Positions 1 to 29,000 of a stretch of DNA of 64,000 bases are shown piece by piece. The DNA is taken from NCBI GenBank assembly GCA_963930775.1, contig OZ005706.1:4268545-4332544 (forward strand). The letters run 5' to 3'. The position numbers and the translations under genes are program-made. Numbering within the stretch: the first letter of the stretch is position 1; each line of letters opens with the position of its first letter. The notes under the pieces were generated by a model. It saw only the letters and a program-made list of their open reading frames with translations, did no database searches and was not told where the DNA came from. The stretch comes from Cliona cf. orientalis. Its lineage: Eukaryota; Porifera; Demospongiae; Clionaida; Clionaidae.

Positions 1-16594
<16,594 letters not shown>

Positions 16595-16889
16595 GCATGA
16601 GTTGAGTTGGAAGGTGATGGTGATATTTAATTAGAAGTGCAGCACTCCACCATGTACCACGCGCGCGCTACGCCGGGGGCGGGGTCTGGATCCAGAGCTA
16701 GCTAGCTAGCTAGCGACTGCCCAGACCCCACCACCCCAAAAGGGTGGGGTCTGGGGACGAGACAAGTACGGCTGGGGGTGGGGTCTGAATATGCGCGGGA
16801 CCATCATCTGAATAGTCAGATAGTCCCCCCGACAATAGGTAGTCCCATCACAATAGTCACATTAAGCATGCCCAGACCCCAGAAAAAAA

Positions 16890-16950
16890 CCACCCGCCAT
16901 TTTTGTGGTGTTTCGGACGTGTGATTTATATTGGGTTTCTCTACTGAAGG
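16890..16950. promoter_or_regulatory. Possible promoter / untranslated first exon between divergent genes
   Basis: The minus strand reads CAAAAATGGCGGG, like a YY1 core-promoter site, about 300 bp upstream of the U2SURP start. On the plus strand the same place is followed by CTACTGAAG|GTGAGT, a good donor for a non-coding first exon that could splice to the RhoGEF acceptor at 24370. Both readings are inference. Confidence 0.25.
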
Positions 16951-17605
16951 TGAGTCATTTGTCTATAAATCTTCGCTCTTATATTGATTGTGCTGTGAAT
17001 ATGATTTTAATATCAGTGCGGTGATCCCGCGCATGAATAATCTCTTGATAACAATAAATTATATCATTCCATTGTAGGAGAATAATTATATTAAATTGTC
17101 TCGAAGTATGACAATTTTTTGATATAAAGACCCATAGGAGACTGTACCATGTATAATCTGTGACTGTACGCCCGTATATTTTGTATAGCTCGAGTATTGA
17201 TGGCTGTGAGTTGTTGGGAATAATTCTACGTGCATACATGGTATGTAAAGTTTCTGCCACCTGGTATTGCTGAGAATTGTAGTCAATCACTAAGTCCTAT
17301 TCAAGTCTTATTCAGGAGATGTAACAACATCTATAAAAAAACTGGTAAACAAGGTCCTGGTTTTTATGTTATGTACAAGTTCCCATCTCATTAATACAAG
17401 AATGATCACTTTTGACACTTGAGATGAGACCTTGACATCAGACCGTACTCAAAATTATACTATAGCAGGCCTTATATATGCTCAGCACAATTGTACTAGC
17501 TACATGTACATGTATATCTACATTGTAATAATATTATAAGGAGACCATGGATCTACGAGGAGACGTGGTTTTGCATATTCAGATGAATAAGTCGTGTAGT
17601 GGTCT

Positions 17606-17777
17606 TGTGTGGTTAGAGGAAGAGGTTTGCTTTTTCATATATATAGTAGAAGGGGTTAAGTATGCGTTTATCATTCTATTATCTATGGCTTTTTCTACCC
17701 TTAAATTTAATTACTGTTTATAAGTGTAAAACTCTTAAATTTAAGGGTAGAAAGCAAACCTCTTCCTCTAGCCACAC
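17606..17777. mobile_element. Nested-hairpin MITE
   Basis: The outer arms TGTGTGGTTAGAGGAAGAGG and the inverse CCTCTTCCTCTAGCCACACG enclose a second inverted pair, TTCTACCCTTAAATTTA and TAAATTTAAGGGTAGAA. The whole element could fold into a stem of about 85 bp. It is non-coding. Confidence 0.65.
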
Positions 17778-19254
17778 GTGCATGTAATCAAAAATCCCAT
17801 CTTATCATAAGACTGATAAAATGAGCTCAGAGGGATGAACTATCCCATCAAGACTCATTAGGTGAGGCAAAGAAACATTTGCAGTTTATTATCACTTCTC
17901 CCATGGGTTTTTCCAACTTCCTTATTCTTTACAGTGGCTATAATTATGGTATATTGGCCCCGCCCCCTCAAGTGCTGCAATTGAAGGGCAGGGCTTGGGC
18001 ATTTCTAGCACTGACTAGTCTGAAATCGGCCATCGTTATGGATAAACTGTAAATTTTAGTACATCCCGCCTTATTCGCTACCATGTCCCCTCAGTACTTC
18101 ATTAATAATACCATCAATACTTCATTAAAATCGATCTTTCAGTACTACATTTAATCAACCTTCCTCCACAGGAGTGTGTCCTCATTAACTGCCAATGAAC
18201 AATAATTGACCATTTGATGTGACATCATGTTGAATATATGTTGCGTGGCATGGCATGCACTTGCCTATCACTTTAAAGGGGATGCGATGTTTAATGGTAA
18301 CACTATTAACCCTCGTTGGGCAAAGTCAAGAAGCTTAGAATCAGCAGCAAATGACACCAAAAGTGGCAAATAAACCATTTTTGACAAAAAAATATACATT
18401 TGCAATGCCATAAGGAACCTTATAGCATTGCAATTTGGACTTGCAATGACGTATGTAGCAGCCAGCTTGGTAACAGACAGACAGACACACACACACAGAA
18501 CGACTACGGTAATCCTCAGGTGCGTGCCCATTTTACATATAAATATAACGTTATGTGTTGCGCACTATATATGGTATGTACACGGTTGAAAAAAATCGTT
18601 GACGCTGGTCACACGACAGTGGCTTCTTTTCAACTCTATAGGTATGTACATGTATGTTTAGGTGCCATGCCACATGCATTCTTGTGGTATCCTTTGACTA
18701 TCTAAGATTATACACAGTGCTTGGACCCATGAAGTGAGCAACTTGGAATGTTGGACATGAAACACTGCTCAGTGCAGGATTGTGTACAGGATTTTTTCTT
18801 GGGGTACGTTGACTCCTAGAAATTTGGTACATGGGCGCTTACCTGGGACACTATGGTATCTCCTTACATATACATTACATTGTATACCCAGTCACCTACA
18901 CCAGTCAAGGCATGTAGTACCTTCAGGCCAGGTTTAATTACGATTGCGATTTGCTATTCCTCACATTTTGATGGTACTAATAATTGCGGAATCATGTTTA
19001 TAATTATTATGTGCACCACTTCCAGAGTACTGCTGCCATAGTAACCGCAGCGTGCTTTTTAATAAGACATGCACTAGTTTAACAGGCGGTGTATCTGTTT
19101 TTAGCACTTTGGGTGGGTTTGAATGTAACTAGTCTTGACAAGCTGCAAATTCAATAGGCAAGATTGAAAGATCCAGAAGACAGTGGAGACTCGAACTCTC
19201 ACCTTGACCTGGAAAGTTGGGCATTAAATATTGCAATTTTGACCTAATTCGCAA

Positions 19255-19461
19255 TTACCTTAGGGCTACGATTATTTGTGGGTACAAATTTTAGCGGATT
19301 TCGGAAATAGTGCATTTAGCAGGTACTCATTTTAGCAATTAGCACTCTATTTATTCGAAAATGTTGAAAAAATAATATTCACGGGTACGATTTTTAGCGA
19401 AAAGTGGGAAAATCGCTAATTTCGCTAAATTTAATACCCGCAAACAAGTGTCCTTAACGTA
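19255..19461. mobile_element. MITE, TTACCTTAG/GGGTACAAATTTTAGCG family, copy 1
   Basis: The left side has TTACCTTAGGGC and GGGTACAAATTTTAGCG. The right side has the inverse CGCTAAATTTAATACCCGC and an imperfect CCTTAACGTAA end. A diverged copy with ends TTACCTTAGACTG and CACCCTAAGGTA is at 38814-39044. Confidence 0.6.
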
Positions 19462-19842
19462 ACAGTGCCTGATATTAAACCTTAAGATAACTACTAATGT
19501 GGGCTGTACTCCCACCTGTGCTATTTAGTTATTAAGGAATTTGACTGTCAAAACTAGGTTAGATTCATCCCAGCAGGCATGCTTGATCACTTAGTCTATC
19601 TATGATAACTTGATCTCTTGTAGTAAACGGAAGTGATATCCATTTTCCATTCATGCATAGTAAGCTTTGTCTAAAATTGCCATCACAGATGAAGTACAAG
19701 GCAAAATTCAACGACTACCCCATTTAACTTTTAGGTTATGGTACAATTGATTTATTGAATACCGTAGTTAATCGAATACAACATAATATATTATTATGAT
19801 CCAATTTAACGTAAGAAATTAGCATTTTATTGATTTTCATAA

Positions 19843-20359
19843 TACAGTGGAACTTCTCATAATGGACCCTCCCAGGATTGACCACTCACTATATAACAGA
19901 CAACTGCTTATGGAATGGATTGAATTTGCCATAGATTTAGTGCAATACGAACCTCCGATCAGCGGACAACCTCTCAATTTACTATATATAGCAGACAGCC
20001 AGGAAGCCACACCCCTTTTTGCAGCCAGTGATGCAATTGTTGCCGCCATGATATATTATGGCCTGGCCAGGCCCTTCCCCCTTCGTAGGAGGGGCACTAT
20101 CTTAAAGGTGGGGTTTGGGGCGAGACTCTAATGCATTGTATGATACGATTCAAGCGTGGTCTATATACATGTACACAGTGCTTAAATTAAAGTAGACTCA
20201 AATCCAGCTCATATCCTGCTTTCCTATTGACTCTTTCTCCAGTCACCTCTGCAAACGCTAACTAGCTATATAGCTATCTTAATGTATAGACTATATTAAA
20301 GGGACAACCTCCATATAAGGAACAAAAGGCCCGCTCCTGTTATTCGGAAGTTTTACTAT
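19843..20359. mobile_element. pogo/Tigger-like MITE, copy 2
   Basis: It begins TACAGTGGAACTTCTCATAA and ends with the inverse TTCGGAAGTTTTACTATA. It is closely related to 28816-30041 but without that copy's insertion. The ORFs inside are incidental. Confidence 0.75.
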
Positions 20360-21552
20360 ATTATTATGTACATGTATTACCGTATTCGCTTGATCACAGA
20401 TGCCGCAGTTACTATTTTTTCATCGGCCAAGTTTGTACAGCGTTTATTCGAGAGTGGCGTTTACTAACAGACTCTACCAGTAACTACCAGAGAGGCAATC
20501 CATAGAGAAACAGTCGATTGACACCACTAAACTAGGAGATCCTGGCCCCTTTACTGATGTAGATAGAAAGTTAGAACTTATTCTAGAAGACTGCTAAGTA
20601 CATGTGTTAACATACCTCTGTGCTCGCTCAGTTACTGCACATACTTTAGAACTATCAAACATCACTGTTGACGTACATGTACACAATGTATGCTTACAGC
20701 ATACATGTATGTACATAATTTCATGAGCGTGTATACTTGCACATACACATGTACATATAGCAATAGGATCATACTTCAGTAAATACCATATTTATTCGAA
20801 TAGAAGCAAGCCACACATGGAGCTCTGCGAAAAAAATAATAGCCTCCATTGAATAGTAGTCACACGTATGTGCATACACAATTAAGTGGGTGTGGTCACA
20901 ATCATAAGCCACGAACAATTGTTAGTTCAAGGCAAAAAACATGGCAGAAAATGTCCTTGGCTTGGTTCTACTGCTTATTTATCAATCATATACATGTATC
21001 TAGAATATTTGAAAATCAGTTTTGAAAAATGAGTCTATGGTGTCAACATCACCAAGAGGTATCACTCCAAAATTAATAAACACCACCTTCGATTAGTAGC
21101 TGCACTCCAGCAAGGCTACGGCTAGTACCGCACTTAATAATAAGGGAAAACGTGCACTTTTCTGGTAAAGATCACCAATCGGTCCATATACCATATTCGC
21201 TGGATCGGACACTGCTCTTGATTAGTCACCACTCTCAAATAGTCCTTGCACCTCCGGAAGTACTAAACGAAATAGTTGCTGCTCTCGAATAGTAGCCACA
21301 GCAAGAACGTTAGCATATGAATATGCCTCGCGACTTGTTCTTGATGGCAAGTACAAGAAAAGTAACGATAAATATATAAATATATGTACATGTAATGCTT
21401 ATCACTAAAAGTTGGGGTGTAGGTATTTGTTGGTAGCTGCTACATTTACCCCTTGAAATGGGGTACATAGGTGCTTACCCGGGAGTACGCTTGTTCGGGA
21501 CACTACGGTTTGCATATGTAAGTAGGGATGGCCTGGATACACCAATAAATAA

Positions 21553-21679
21553 TAGTTAGAGATCAAGTCCAAGGTTTAAGAGACCCGAAGGCCCAAGGCA
21601 TCCTGAGCAAAGCGAGGGTGTTACTAAGGGCCTGAGGGTCTCTTAAAAGCGTAGAGACCATTGGACAAGGTCTCTAACT
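21553..21679. repeat. Long hairpin, GAAGGCC/CGAGGG family, copy 1
   Basis: AGTTAGAGA...GTCCAA...AAGAGACCC on the left is mirrored by GGGTCTCTT...TTGGAC...TCTCTAACT on the right. The loop contains GCAAAGCGAGGG. It belongs to the same structural family as 21850, 27826, 48366 and 53878. Confidence 0.65.
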
Positions 21680-21849
21680 GATTCAGAATATAGCAACTGT
21701 AACCGTGGAAGTTGACCTGAGGACTAAGCTGTGCATCTTTCTTTGCCCTAGCTTGGCTACTTGTAGATATCTATGAAACTTGTAAGTCTCTATGAGAAGT
21801 AGAGACCTCTGAGTGACCAATCAGTAAGTGATACTATAATATAATAAAT

Positions 21850-21980
21850 AGACACTGTTTAGGAGGTTTCTACGTGATTTAGAAGACCGAAGGCCTCTAT
21901 GTAGAATCCCGAGTGAAGCGAGGGTTCTACTGAGCCCTGAGGTCTTCTAAATCATGTAGAAACCGACTAAACAGTGTCTA
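21850..21980. repeat. Long hairpin, GAAGGCC/CGAGGG family, copy 2
   Basis: The arm GACACTGTTTAG plus GGTTTCTACGTGATTTAGAA pairs with TTCTAAATCATGTAGAAACC plus CTAAACAGTGTC. The centre reads CCGAGTGAAGCGAGGGTTC. The stem is about 55 bp and nearly perfect. Confidence 0.75.
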
Positions 21981-22901
21981 ACAACTTCAGATCCTAGAAA
22001 CAGTGCCCATAGGCTTTAAGACAATAATGTACAAACTAGTACTGCTGCCTAGCAATAATCCTAACCATAGGTAACAATTTTTTACAGGTTTAGATGATTA
22101 GTACAGCCACATAGTGCAAGTAAGCCGGCTCATTATATTACAATTTTGAGCAAATTAGGTAAATATGCATACATAGTCATGCCTATCACATTGCATTTGG
22201 GCAGAAAACATTGCAAGTACATGCACATGGCTTCCCTATATAAACATAATATCTGAGATACCTTCAAAATGCCATAACTTTAATTCTAAGACGTGAATCT
22301 AAATTCCAAGCTATAATTGCTCGGCCATAGATGCGTTGTCAGGGCCACGTAGCCCATTGTACAAGTTGGCAACATCACGATGTGTAGTTATCTTAGAGAT
22401 TTACGCAATGAGGGCCAGAGCTTTGCAAATTAAATATAGGCACGTGTATGGCAGTAAGTATTCAGATTGCCGAATTTTGCCAATTCTAATGGAGAGCCAT
22501 TTCACTAAATTTTTTAATGCCCACCAAAGTTACTCGCTATACTGTATTGTGCTTCATTTTTTTCATCAAGTAGCCAGAAACAGTGCAGAGATAGCACGTC
22601 CACTTGGCATTTATTTGATTGATAACAATTGTTGCATAGAAATATCATAATCCTGAGCTTAAGCCCCTCCCCTTAATTTTTTCCCAGTGCTCGCATGCAG
22701 CAAGCAGGAGAGTATCGGCTGAATTTAACACCTGATATGGTATTATTAAAACTAATTTATAATTATGCAGCTATAGATCTGTCGGTGGTGGCAGTGATTG
22801 ACCTTGAGACAGACGTGGGTGTAGCTCTGGCCTTTGAGAATGAGGAGCTAGATCTAGGTGATCTTTGTGAACTGTAGTTGTGCACTAGCTACAGACATGA
22901 A

Positions 22902-23112
22902 TACTGTACAGCGGGAAATTTTCGAGGGAGAAAACTTTCGCGGATCGGTAGGAAAGGAGCATTTCGCGGAGAAAACTTTCGCAGAACGTTAAAACTGGTC
23001 GCATAATGGGTGTGGCATGCCTAGAATTTCGTGGAGAAAACTTTCGCGGATGGCTGAAAAATCGCGAAATTCGTGAAAGTTTTCTCCCTCGAAAATTTCC
23101 CGCTATACGGTA
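22902..23112. mobile_element. MITE, TACCGTATAGCGGGAAATTTTCG family, copy 1
   Basis: The left end TACTGTACAGCGGGAAATTTT is the inverse of the right end AAAATTTCCCGCTATACGGTA. Internal blocks GAGAAAACTTTCGCGGAT recur on both strands. Other copies are at 32588-32783 and 47568-47761, with a tail fragment at about 35380-35421. Confidence 0.85.
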
Positions 23113-24377
23113 GTCTTCTCTTTTTGCCTTTAATGGTCTCTGGCCTCTTCATGATCGCAAAGTCTTCCCTTTCACAGCATTATTAGTAACATCATTATAC
23201 TAAGATTATAGTTGTCTGTCTGTCCGTACAAGCGGGACGTGACTGGAAGTCATTTGACCCGAGCTAAGAAGTTGTCTTTCTCAGCATCGCTGGGCTAGGG
23301 ACATTACAATAGACAGCCCATTGATACGGCTAGCTATAGCCCCAACCGCGACTAAAATAAGCTTTTTCAAAAGGACACTGGGGCATAAAGTGTTACTTAC
23401 AATATGGTTGACTAGTGAACGCAAAAGAACAACATTTTGGAATCAATGTTGTCCGCAGGTGCTTTCCAGAGGGAGGCGATTCTATTGTAAGCATCTTCTC
23501 TTGGGAGCCCTTGCAAACGAAAGCTGCAAGACTACCAATGAGTTTCACTAGCTAGCTGATTGACAAAGTCACATGACCGACCAGGATGTGCACGTGCTCT
23601 TTGGAGCTCAAGTGGGTTCGCAATGGTCGTCAATGATACTCGCCTGTTACATGCATTCGGTGCGCAGACCTCTCTGATGCAAGATACAGTGTGCGTGGAT
23701 AAGGAGTGAGCGAGCGAAGCGAGCTCACTCCTTGTAATTATTGTGCTGATAAAGTATCTGAATTGGGTATACCAGGGGGCGAGTGAGGAGCCCCCTGCTT
23801 GTTGTCATTAAAGCTTGTATTGATGGTACAGCAACCTAAGCTAGGTGCTTGCAGGGTGAGTAGTCACACAGTTTAAACTAATTCTGAAGCTGATTTTAAC
23901 TTAAATTAATAATTAATAATAATACCTCCAAAAATTACCAGCAATGCATTGTATCAAGAGTAAATATTAAGGAGGGGGAGAGTGTCGAACGCACTATATA
24001 CCCTGTATAATATGTTTTTGGCAAGTAATGTACTTGCAGCTGTGCACACGCGACTAGCCCAAGGGGCAAAACACTTGATTTTCTTAGAACTAAGAAGAAT
24101 AGCGGCGTTTTCATGAGTTTCATGCTACATTCTTTGTGAATGCTCGTTTTATATTGTGATCTACTCACACTTTCGATCGAAATCGCGCTTGTGTTAGCTT
24201 GCACTCAAGACCATGCCTACAATGTACCATTTGAATCGAGCGCCCTCATTGGTCAATTTTTGAGACTTTCCGAAAACATCTTATATGGAGTATATAGCGC
24301 ATTCGATACTCTCTTCCCCTCATTATTTACTCTTGGTAGTATACATGTTCATGTATAATTCACTTCTGCAGCTTGGT

Positions 24378-26079
24378 ATGGCCTCGAACGATAATAAAGA
24401 TCAGGTGTACCCCAAAGTTGCGCACCGAACAATTTCTGAATTCAGTGCAGATACTTCGTTTCCAGCGTTGAATGGATCAAAAGTTTCCTCTCTAGTAAGT
24501 GCAATCAATGCAAGGACACAGACACAGTCCTCTCCTATACAATTCAAGGAAAATATTCTTGTTGATCAAACTGGAAAGGACTCGGAGAATTTTCAGACTG
24601 GAATGAGAACCAGCAGCTATAGTTCTCACGAAATTCAACCTCAGACACTGATCAAGAGGTTTGAACATGAGGTATCTGATAGGTTTAGCAGTGATTTCAG
24701 TGGAGATGAATTAGAATCAGTTCCTACTCATTCTATTGCGATGACCAGAAGCTTAGGTCGAAATGACTTTCTTAGGTTAAAGCCAGACTTGCACAAAAAT
24801 TTTCGACTTTCTGGAGAGGTGACATCATCTAAGGTTCCTTTCCGTACAGTGGAAGCAGTTTCAAGTAGTTTGAAAGTAATACCTAAGGGAAAAGTGGAAT
24901 CTAATCCTTTCTATCAGCTAGATCGACAGCGCACAAATTTGAAGCAAGCGCAATCACCCGTGCACAAAAGTCAGTCTAATTACAATACTCCTTCAGTCAA
25001 CAGAAGAGATCACCTACATGTAAATGATTCCATGAGTATTAAGATGCGAATTAAATTGTGGTCAGAAAAGGAAATGGAAGCAAAGCAGCAACATGTACCT
25101 GTTGAAAGAAGAAAGTCAGCCCACTTTCCAATCAGTTATAGTGAAGCAGGTCCCCTAGGACATCACAACAATATGGTATCTGCAGATCAGACAAGACAGC
25201 GAAGTACTTCCATGTCATCACTAAATATTGATAGAGTGGTTACAGAACCCGTCAGTAATGATACCACAGAAATTGAGACTCAAAGATCAACCTCTCCCCC
25301 CAATACTGAAGATCAGTTACCTCTCCCTTTTATTCATATAGATAGTGGTAATGTAGATAAGAGTGGTGAAATTAACAGTGATGCAACTCCACCAGCTAAT
25401 CCAAAGAGAAATATTAAAGATTCTTCATCAGGAATTTCAAAGGGTTTATCAAAGCTCAGTTCAAAATTGTCACCACGATTTCATAGAAAAACAATGGAGG
25501 CTGTGAATCAGAGAGATAAGCAATCTGAAAAAAGAATTGGTGGTCGTAGTAGTAAAAAGCGCAAAGCATTCAAGAGTAAAGATGCAAGTACTTCAAATTG
25601 TACACCAGCTGAATTGGTAGTCGAACCAGGCTTAGATGCTAGTATCCAATCTAAGCCTGGAAATGATGATGATGATGACGTATTTGCTTTTCTTGAGCTA
25701 AATCAGAGAGCAAATTCAGTAAACGAAACATCAAGAAAAAACTTGATCACAAAGAAGAGAGCAGAATCTCAACCTGTGGATCCACAGCAATTAAAAAATT
25801 TGACCTCAGCAGTAGTGGACCCAAGTGTATTGGATAGTGCAAATCTGAACTTACATGTACAAGAGAATAAACTAAAAGGTGATGCTGTACATCCAGAATT
25901 TGTGCATCCAAAACTTGATTGTCACTTTCCACAAAGTAAAGATCGAACGGTTTGTAGAGGTACTTGTGAAGTCATCAATTCACTTGGAAATGCAAGTGAT
26001 TCAGAAATTAGGATATCCGGTAGTGGTGAAAGCAGCAGTGATGGTGAACCACATACATGTACAGCAACACTCAAATCAG
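24378..26079 (+). CDS. ARHGEF4/SPATA13-like: RhoGEF exon: long disordered N-terminal region
   Basis: One uninterrupted exon of 567 codons begins [17 protein letters not shown] and leaves in phase 1 (TCA G|GTATAG). It is rich in Ser, Thr, Lys and Gln. It has basic patches ([26 protein letters not shown]), an acidic DDDDD run followed by VFAFLEL, and many SP/TP sites. I recognise no folded domain. An in-frame ATG at 24285 lies upstream but before the CTTCTGCAG acceptor, so I prefer 24378. Confidence 0.85.
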
Positions 26080-29000
26080 GTATAGCCTAAATTTTTTAAA
26101 TTGAAGGTTTTCTTAGATTTCGCTCGTTAGAGCTTATAAGACAACAATAAGTTTATCCCTAAGATTTCAAGTTTATAGCAGATGCAGGATGTGGCTGAAA
26201 GCTAGAGAACAAAAATTTTATCTGGGAGAAAAAAATCTGGCAGAACCATGAAGTATTTACCCTAGAAAGTTTTCGTCTGTACGGGGGTTACATTCCTTGC
26301 TATGTGTGTGTACCTTGATGCAATTTTTCTTTTATAGGTGGACCTGCTTGCTCTAGCCTTCATAAGGAAATGCTTTCTAGTACACATAGATCTTCACTGA
26401 AAAGAAGAGCAAGTGAGAATGTGAAGCCATCACCATGCACATCTCCCGAAAAGGTCACAAGAATAGGAAGTATTTCACCTCACCAGCATGTAAGTTTGAT
26501 TTCAGGCAGATCAAGGACAAATATTAACCCTCGGCGCATGCATGAGGGTTACTGTAGTAATTCTGTGTGTCTGTTACCAAGTCCAAAATGCTGTTTTGTA
26601 CGGTTCCTTCCAGCGTTCCAAATGCATGTATTGTGTGGATTTCGCTAAAAATGTTTTATTCTCCAGCTTTGGCATCATTTGCTGATGCTTAGCTTCTTGA
26701 TTTTCGATACTCTACCTTCTATTAATTTTATACATAAAGTCATATATGAGCAGTACATATACGGTATATATGTTTTTAACCATCGGCATATGCGCGAGGG
26801 TTACGTACAGTAGTCGCGTGTGGTCAGAGGCAGAGGCAGCCAGCAAATGTCAGACGAAACTCACACATTGCTTGCCTTAAAAATTCCATAGGAAGTCTGA
26901 CAGCACCTTCCTTTCAACATATAAACCAGGTATATATGTAGCAGCTAGCTTGATAATAGCCTTATCCCCAGGGTCTGCTTCTTGACGAGATCTAGATGGA
27001 TATGCAATCGCTTCATTTTAAGAAGACGAGTGTGTAGGTCTAGTGATAGTTTTTATAACTCATCACTGGTCATCGTAGGCTAGTCAACTATTCTTCCTTG
27101 AGTCACGCTAGACTCCTTTTTAGCCCGACGACCTTTACCTACTCTCTACATTTATGCCTCCATGCCTTAAAGCAGCTTACAAATTTGCAACTGGTAGATT
27201 ACATACTGCTAGCTATATGTGCCTTTAGACTCATAGTATATCACTACTATTTCAATAAATCTCATAGCGCCGAGGGTTTGGCACCGATGGTGTTCATTTG
27301 TATTGGGTTTAATAACCCTCCATGCAATAAGCACATAATGTGCAAAAATTAAATAGAAAGCAGTGAAGTTTTGCTTATAAATATAGTATAGAAACGTATA
27401 GGGAGGCAGTAACAAGAAGCACCAAAGCAAGAGCAGTAGTAATGGAAAACTAGTACTAGGTGATATCCGATACATTATTTATGTCGTCACTGCTTTACCT
27501 CATAAATGTGGTGTACAAATTATTTACTAATTCTTCATGCCGAGTTAAAGAATCGTAATGAAAAATCTTTGCTAATATAAAGCCTAGATTAGCACAGTGA
27601 TTCAAGAACCACTGCTACAGTGCAAACGTAATAATATTATTATTTTCTAGCCCGTTGCTATGTGGTTACTAAGGTATACAAGGTACTGTATATGTGATAA
27701 AGTCCCTCCTTGTAGGGCTCATGTCCATATGTTTACAGTTCCTGAGGGCCAGGGCAAACATTCATACAGTTCTTGAGGGCTAAAAACATGTTTATTGTAT
27801 CCATGGAAACAATGGGCTAGAAATTAGTTATTGACCAATCCCTCGCTTTGTATGCAGTATAGAAGCACTCATCCCTCGGGCTTTGCCCTCGGGATTTGTG
27901 CTTCTATACTGCATACAAACCTCGGGAGTTGGTCAATAACTATTACATACACACTGTACAATCTACATTACAAAGTATACGTACATGTACGTAGCTTGGC
28001 TTGGTGTTTTTTGATATGCCAGTAGCCAATGTCGGCACTGCAGTTACTTCTCTCAAGTCATCATTAGAGAGCTTCTCCAAGGCTGTTGCCTTTATATCTG
28101 ACACCACCAATGTAATAAAGGGGGCAAGGTCTGGTGTGTATCAAAAATTAACATCCACATTTGTACAATGTTAGTTGAATTTATCACTTATAAATAGCAG
28201 ATTTTATGGTAAGACCAGGTATGAAGGTGCTTTCAGTTGACAAGTATTAATGTGTTTTGCTATGGTACTTTCACAATGCATGGTAAAAAATTCAATTTTG
28301 AAAAACACGTTTTTCTGGTAAAGGTTGTCAATCGCTCCATATATAAGCGTTATGAGAATTTGTAAAACTTAATGCTAATTTCTTTCATGAAATTGGATCA
28401 TGTGTTGTATTTGATTAACTACAGTAGTAAGGTTTCTGTTATCTGTGGTGTTCTCTTTTTGCAACTGAACCCGAAGTTATCCGCAAACACTACCCTACGT
28501 GATGGCTAAGTATCCTTCCTTTGATATATGAGCAGACATGGATTCATCCAGTGGGGAGAGGGGGAGCTCCCCCCCCCCCCCCCCCCCCCCCCCCAAAAGG
28601 AAGAGGGAAAGGAGAGAGAGAGAAACAGAGAGAGGTAGTGGTAGTCCTTTAACTCATCCTCTTCTTTCGTTTCTTTTTTATCCTTCCTTCAATCGACCGG
28701 TTTAACAGGGTGTTTCAGAAGTCTATGGAGAACACTACCTGTCAGCTCTTTGATGAAATAAGTAGGCTGTTATAGTAAACATTCTTATATATACAATATA
28801 GTAAGGAAAGTATTGTACAGTGGAACTTCTCATAACGGACCCTCCCAGGAGCAGCCACCCACTATATAACGGACAACCGCTATGGAACGGATTGAATTTG
28901 CTATAGACTTAGTACATTACGAACCTCCGAGGAGCGGACAACCTCCCAGTTCACTATAATGGACGGATTGTTTGGACCCGATCAAACATCTCAGTATAAT

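Larger units (their letters stand above)
16595..24377. other. Head-to-head intergenic region, repeat-rich
   Basis: This region lies between the divergent starts of U2SURP and the RhoGEF and holds no convincing coding exon. It has (CTAG)n at about 16701, a nested hairpin at 17606-17777, repeats at 18290 and 22080, MITEs at 19255, 19843 and 22902, and hairpins at 21553 and 21850. ORFs of 60-104 codons here lie in repeats and show no conserved domain. Confidence 0.6.

Noticed and set aside
19837-20131. 94-codon ORF starting MELLIMDPPRIDHSLYNRQL
   Set aside because: It lies wholly within a pogo-like MITE and resembles no transposase; the related copy at 28816 does not keep the frame.
24285-24377. 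Earlier in-frame ATG for the RhoGEF (MEYIAHSILSS...)
   Set aside because: A good splice acceptor (CACTTCTGCAG) lies between it and the next ATG, and the upstream residues look unlike the polar protein that follows.
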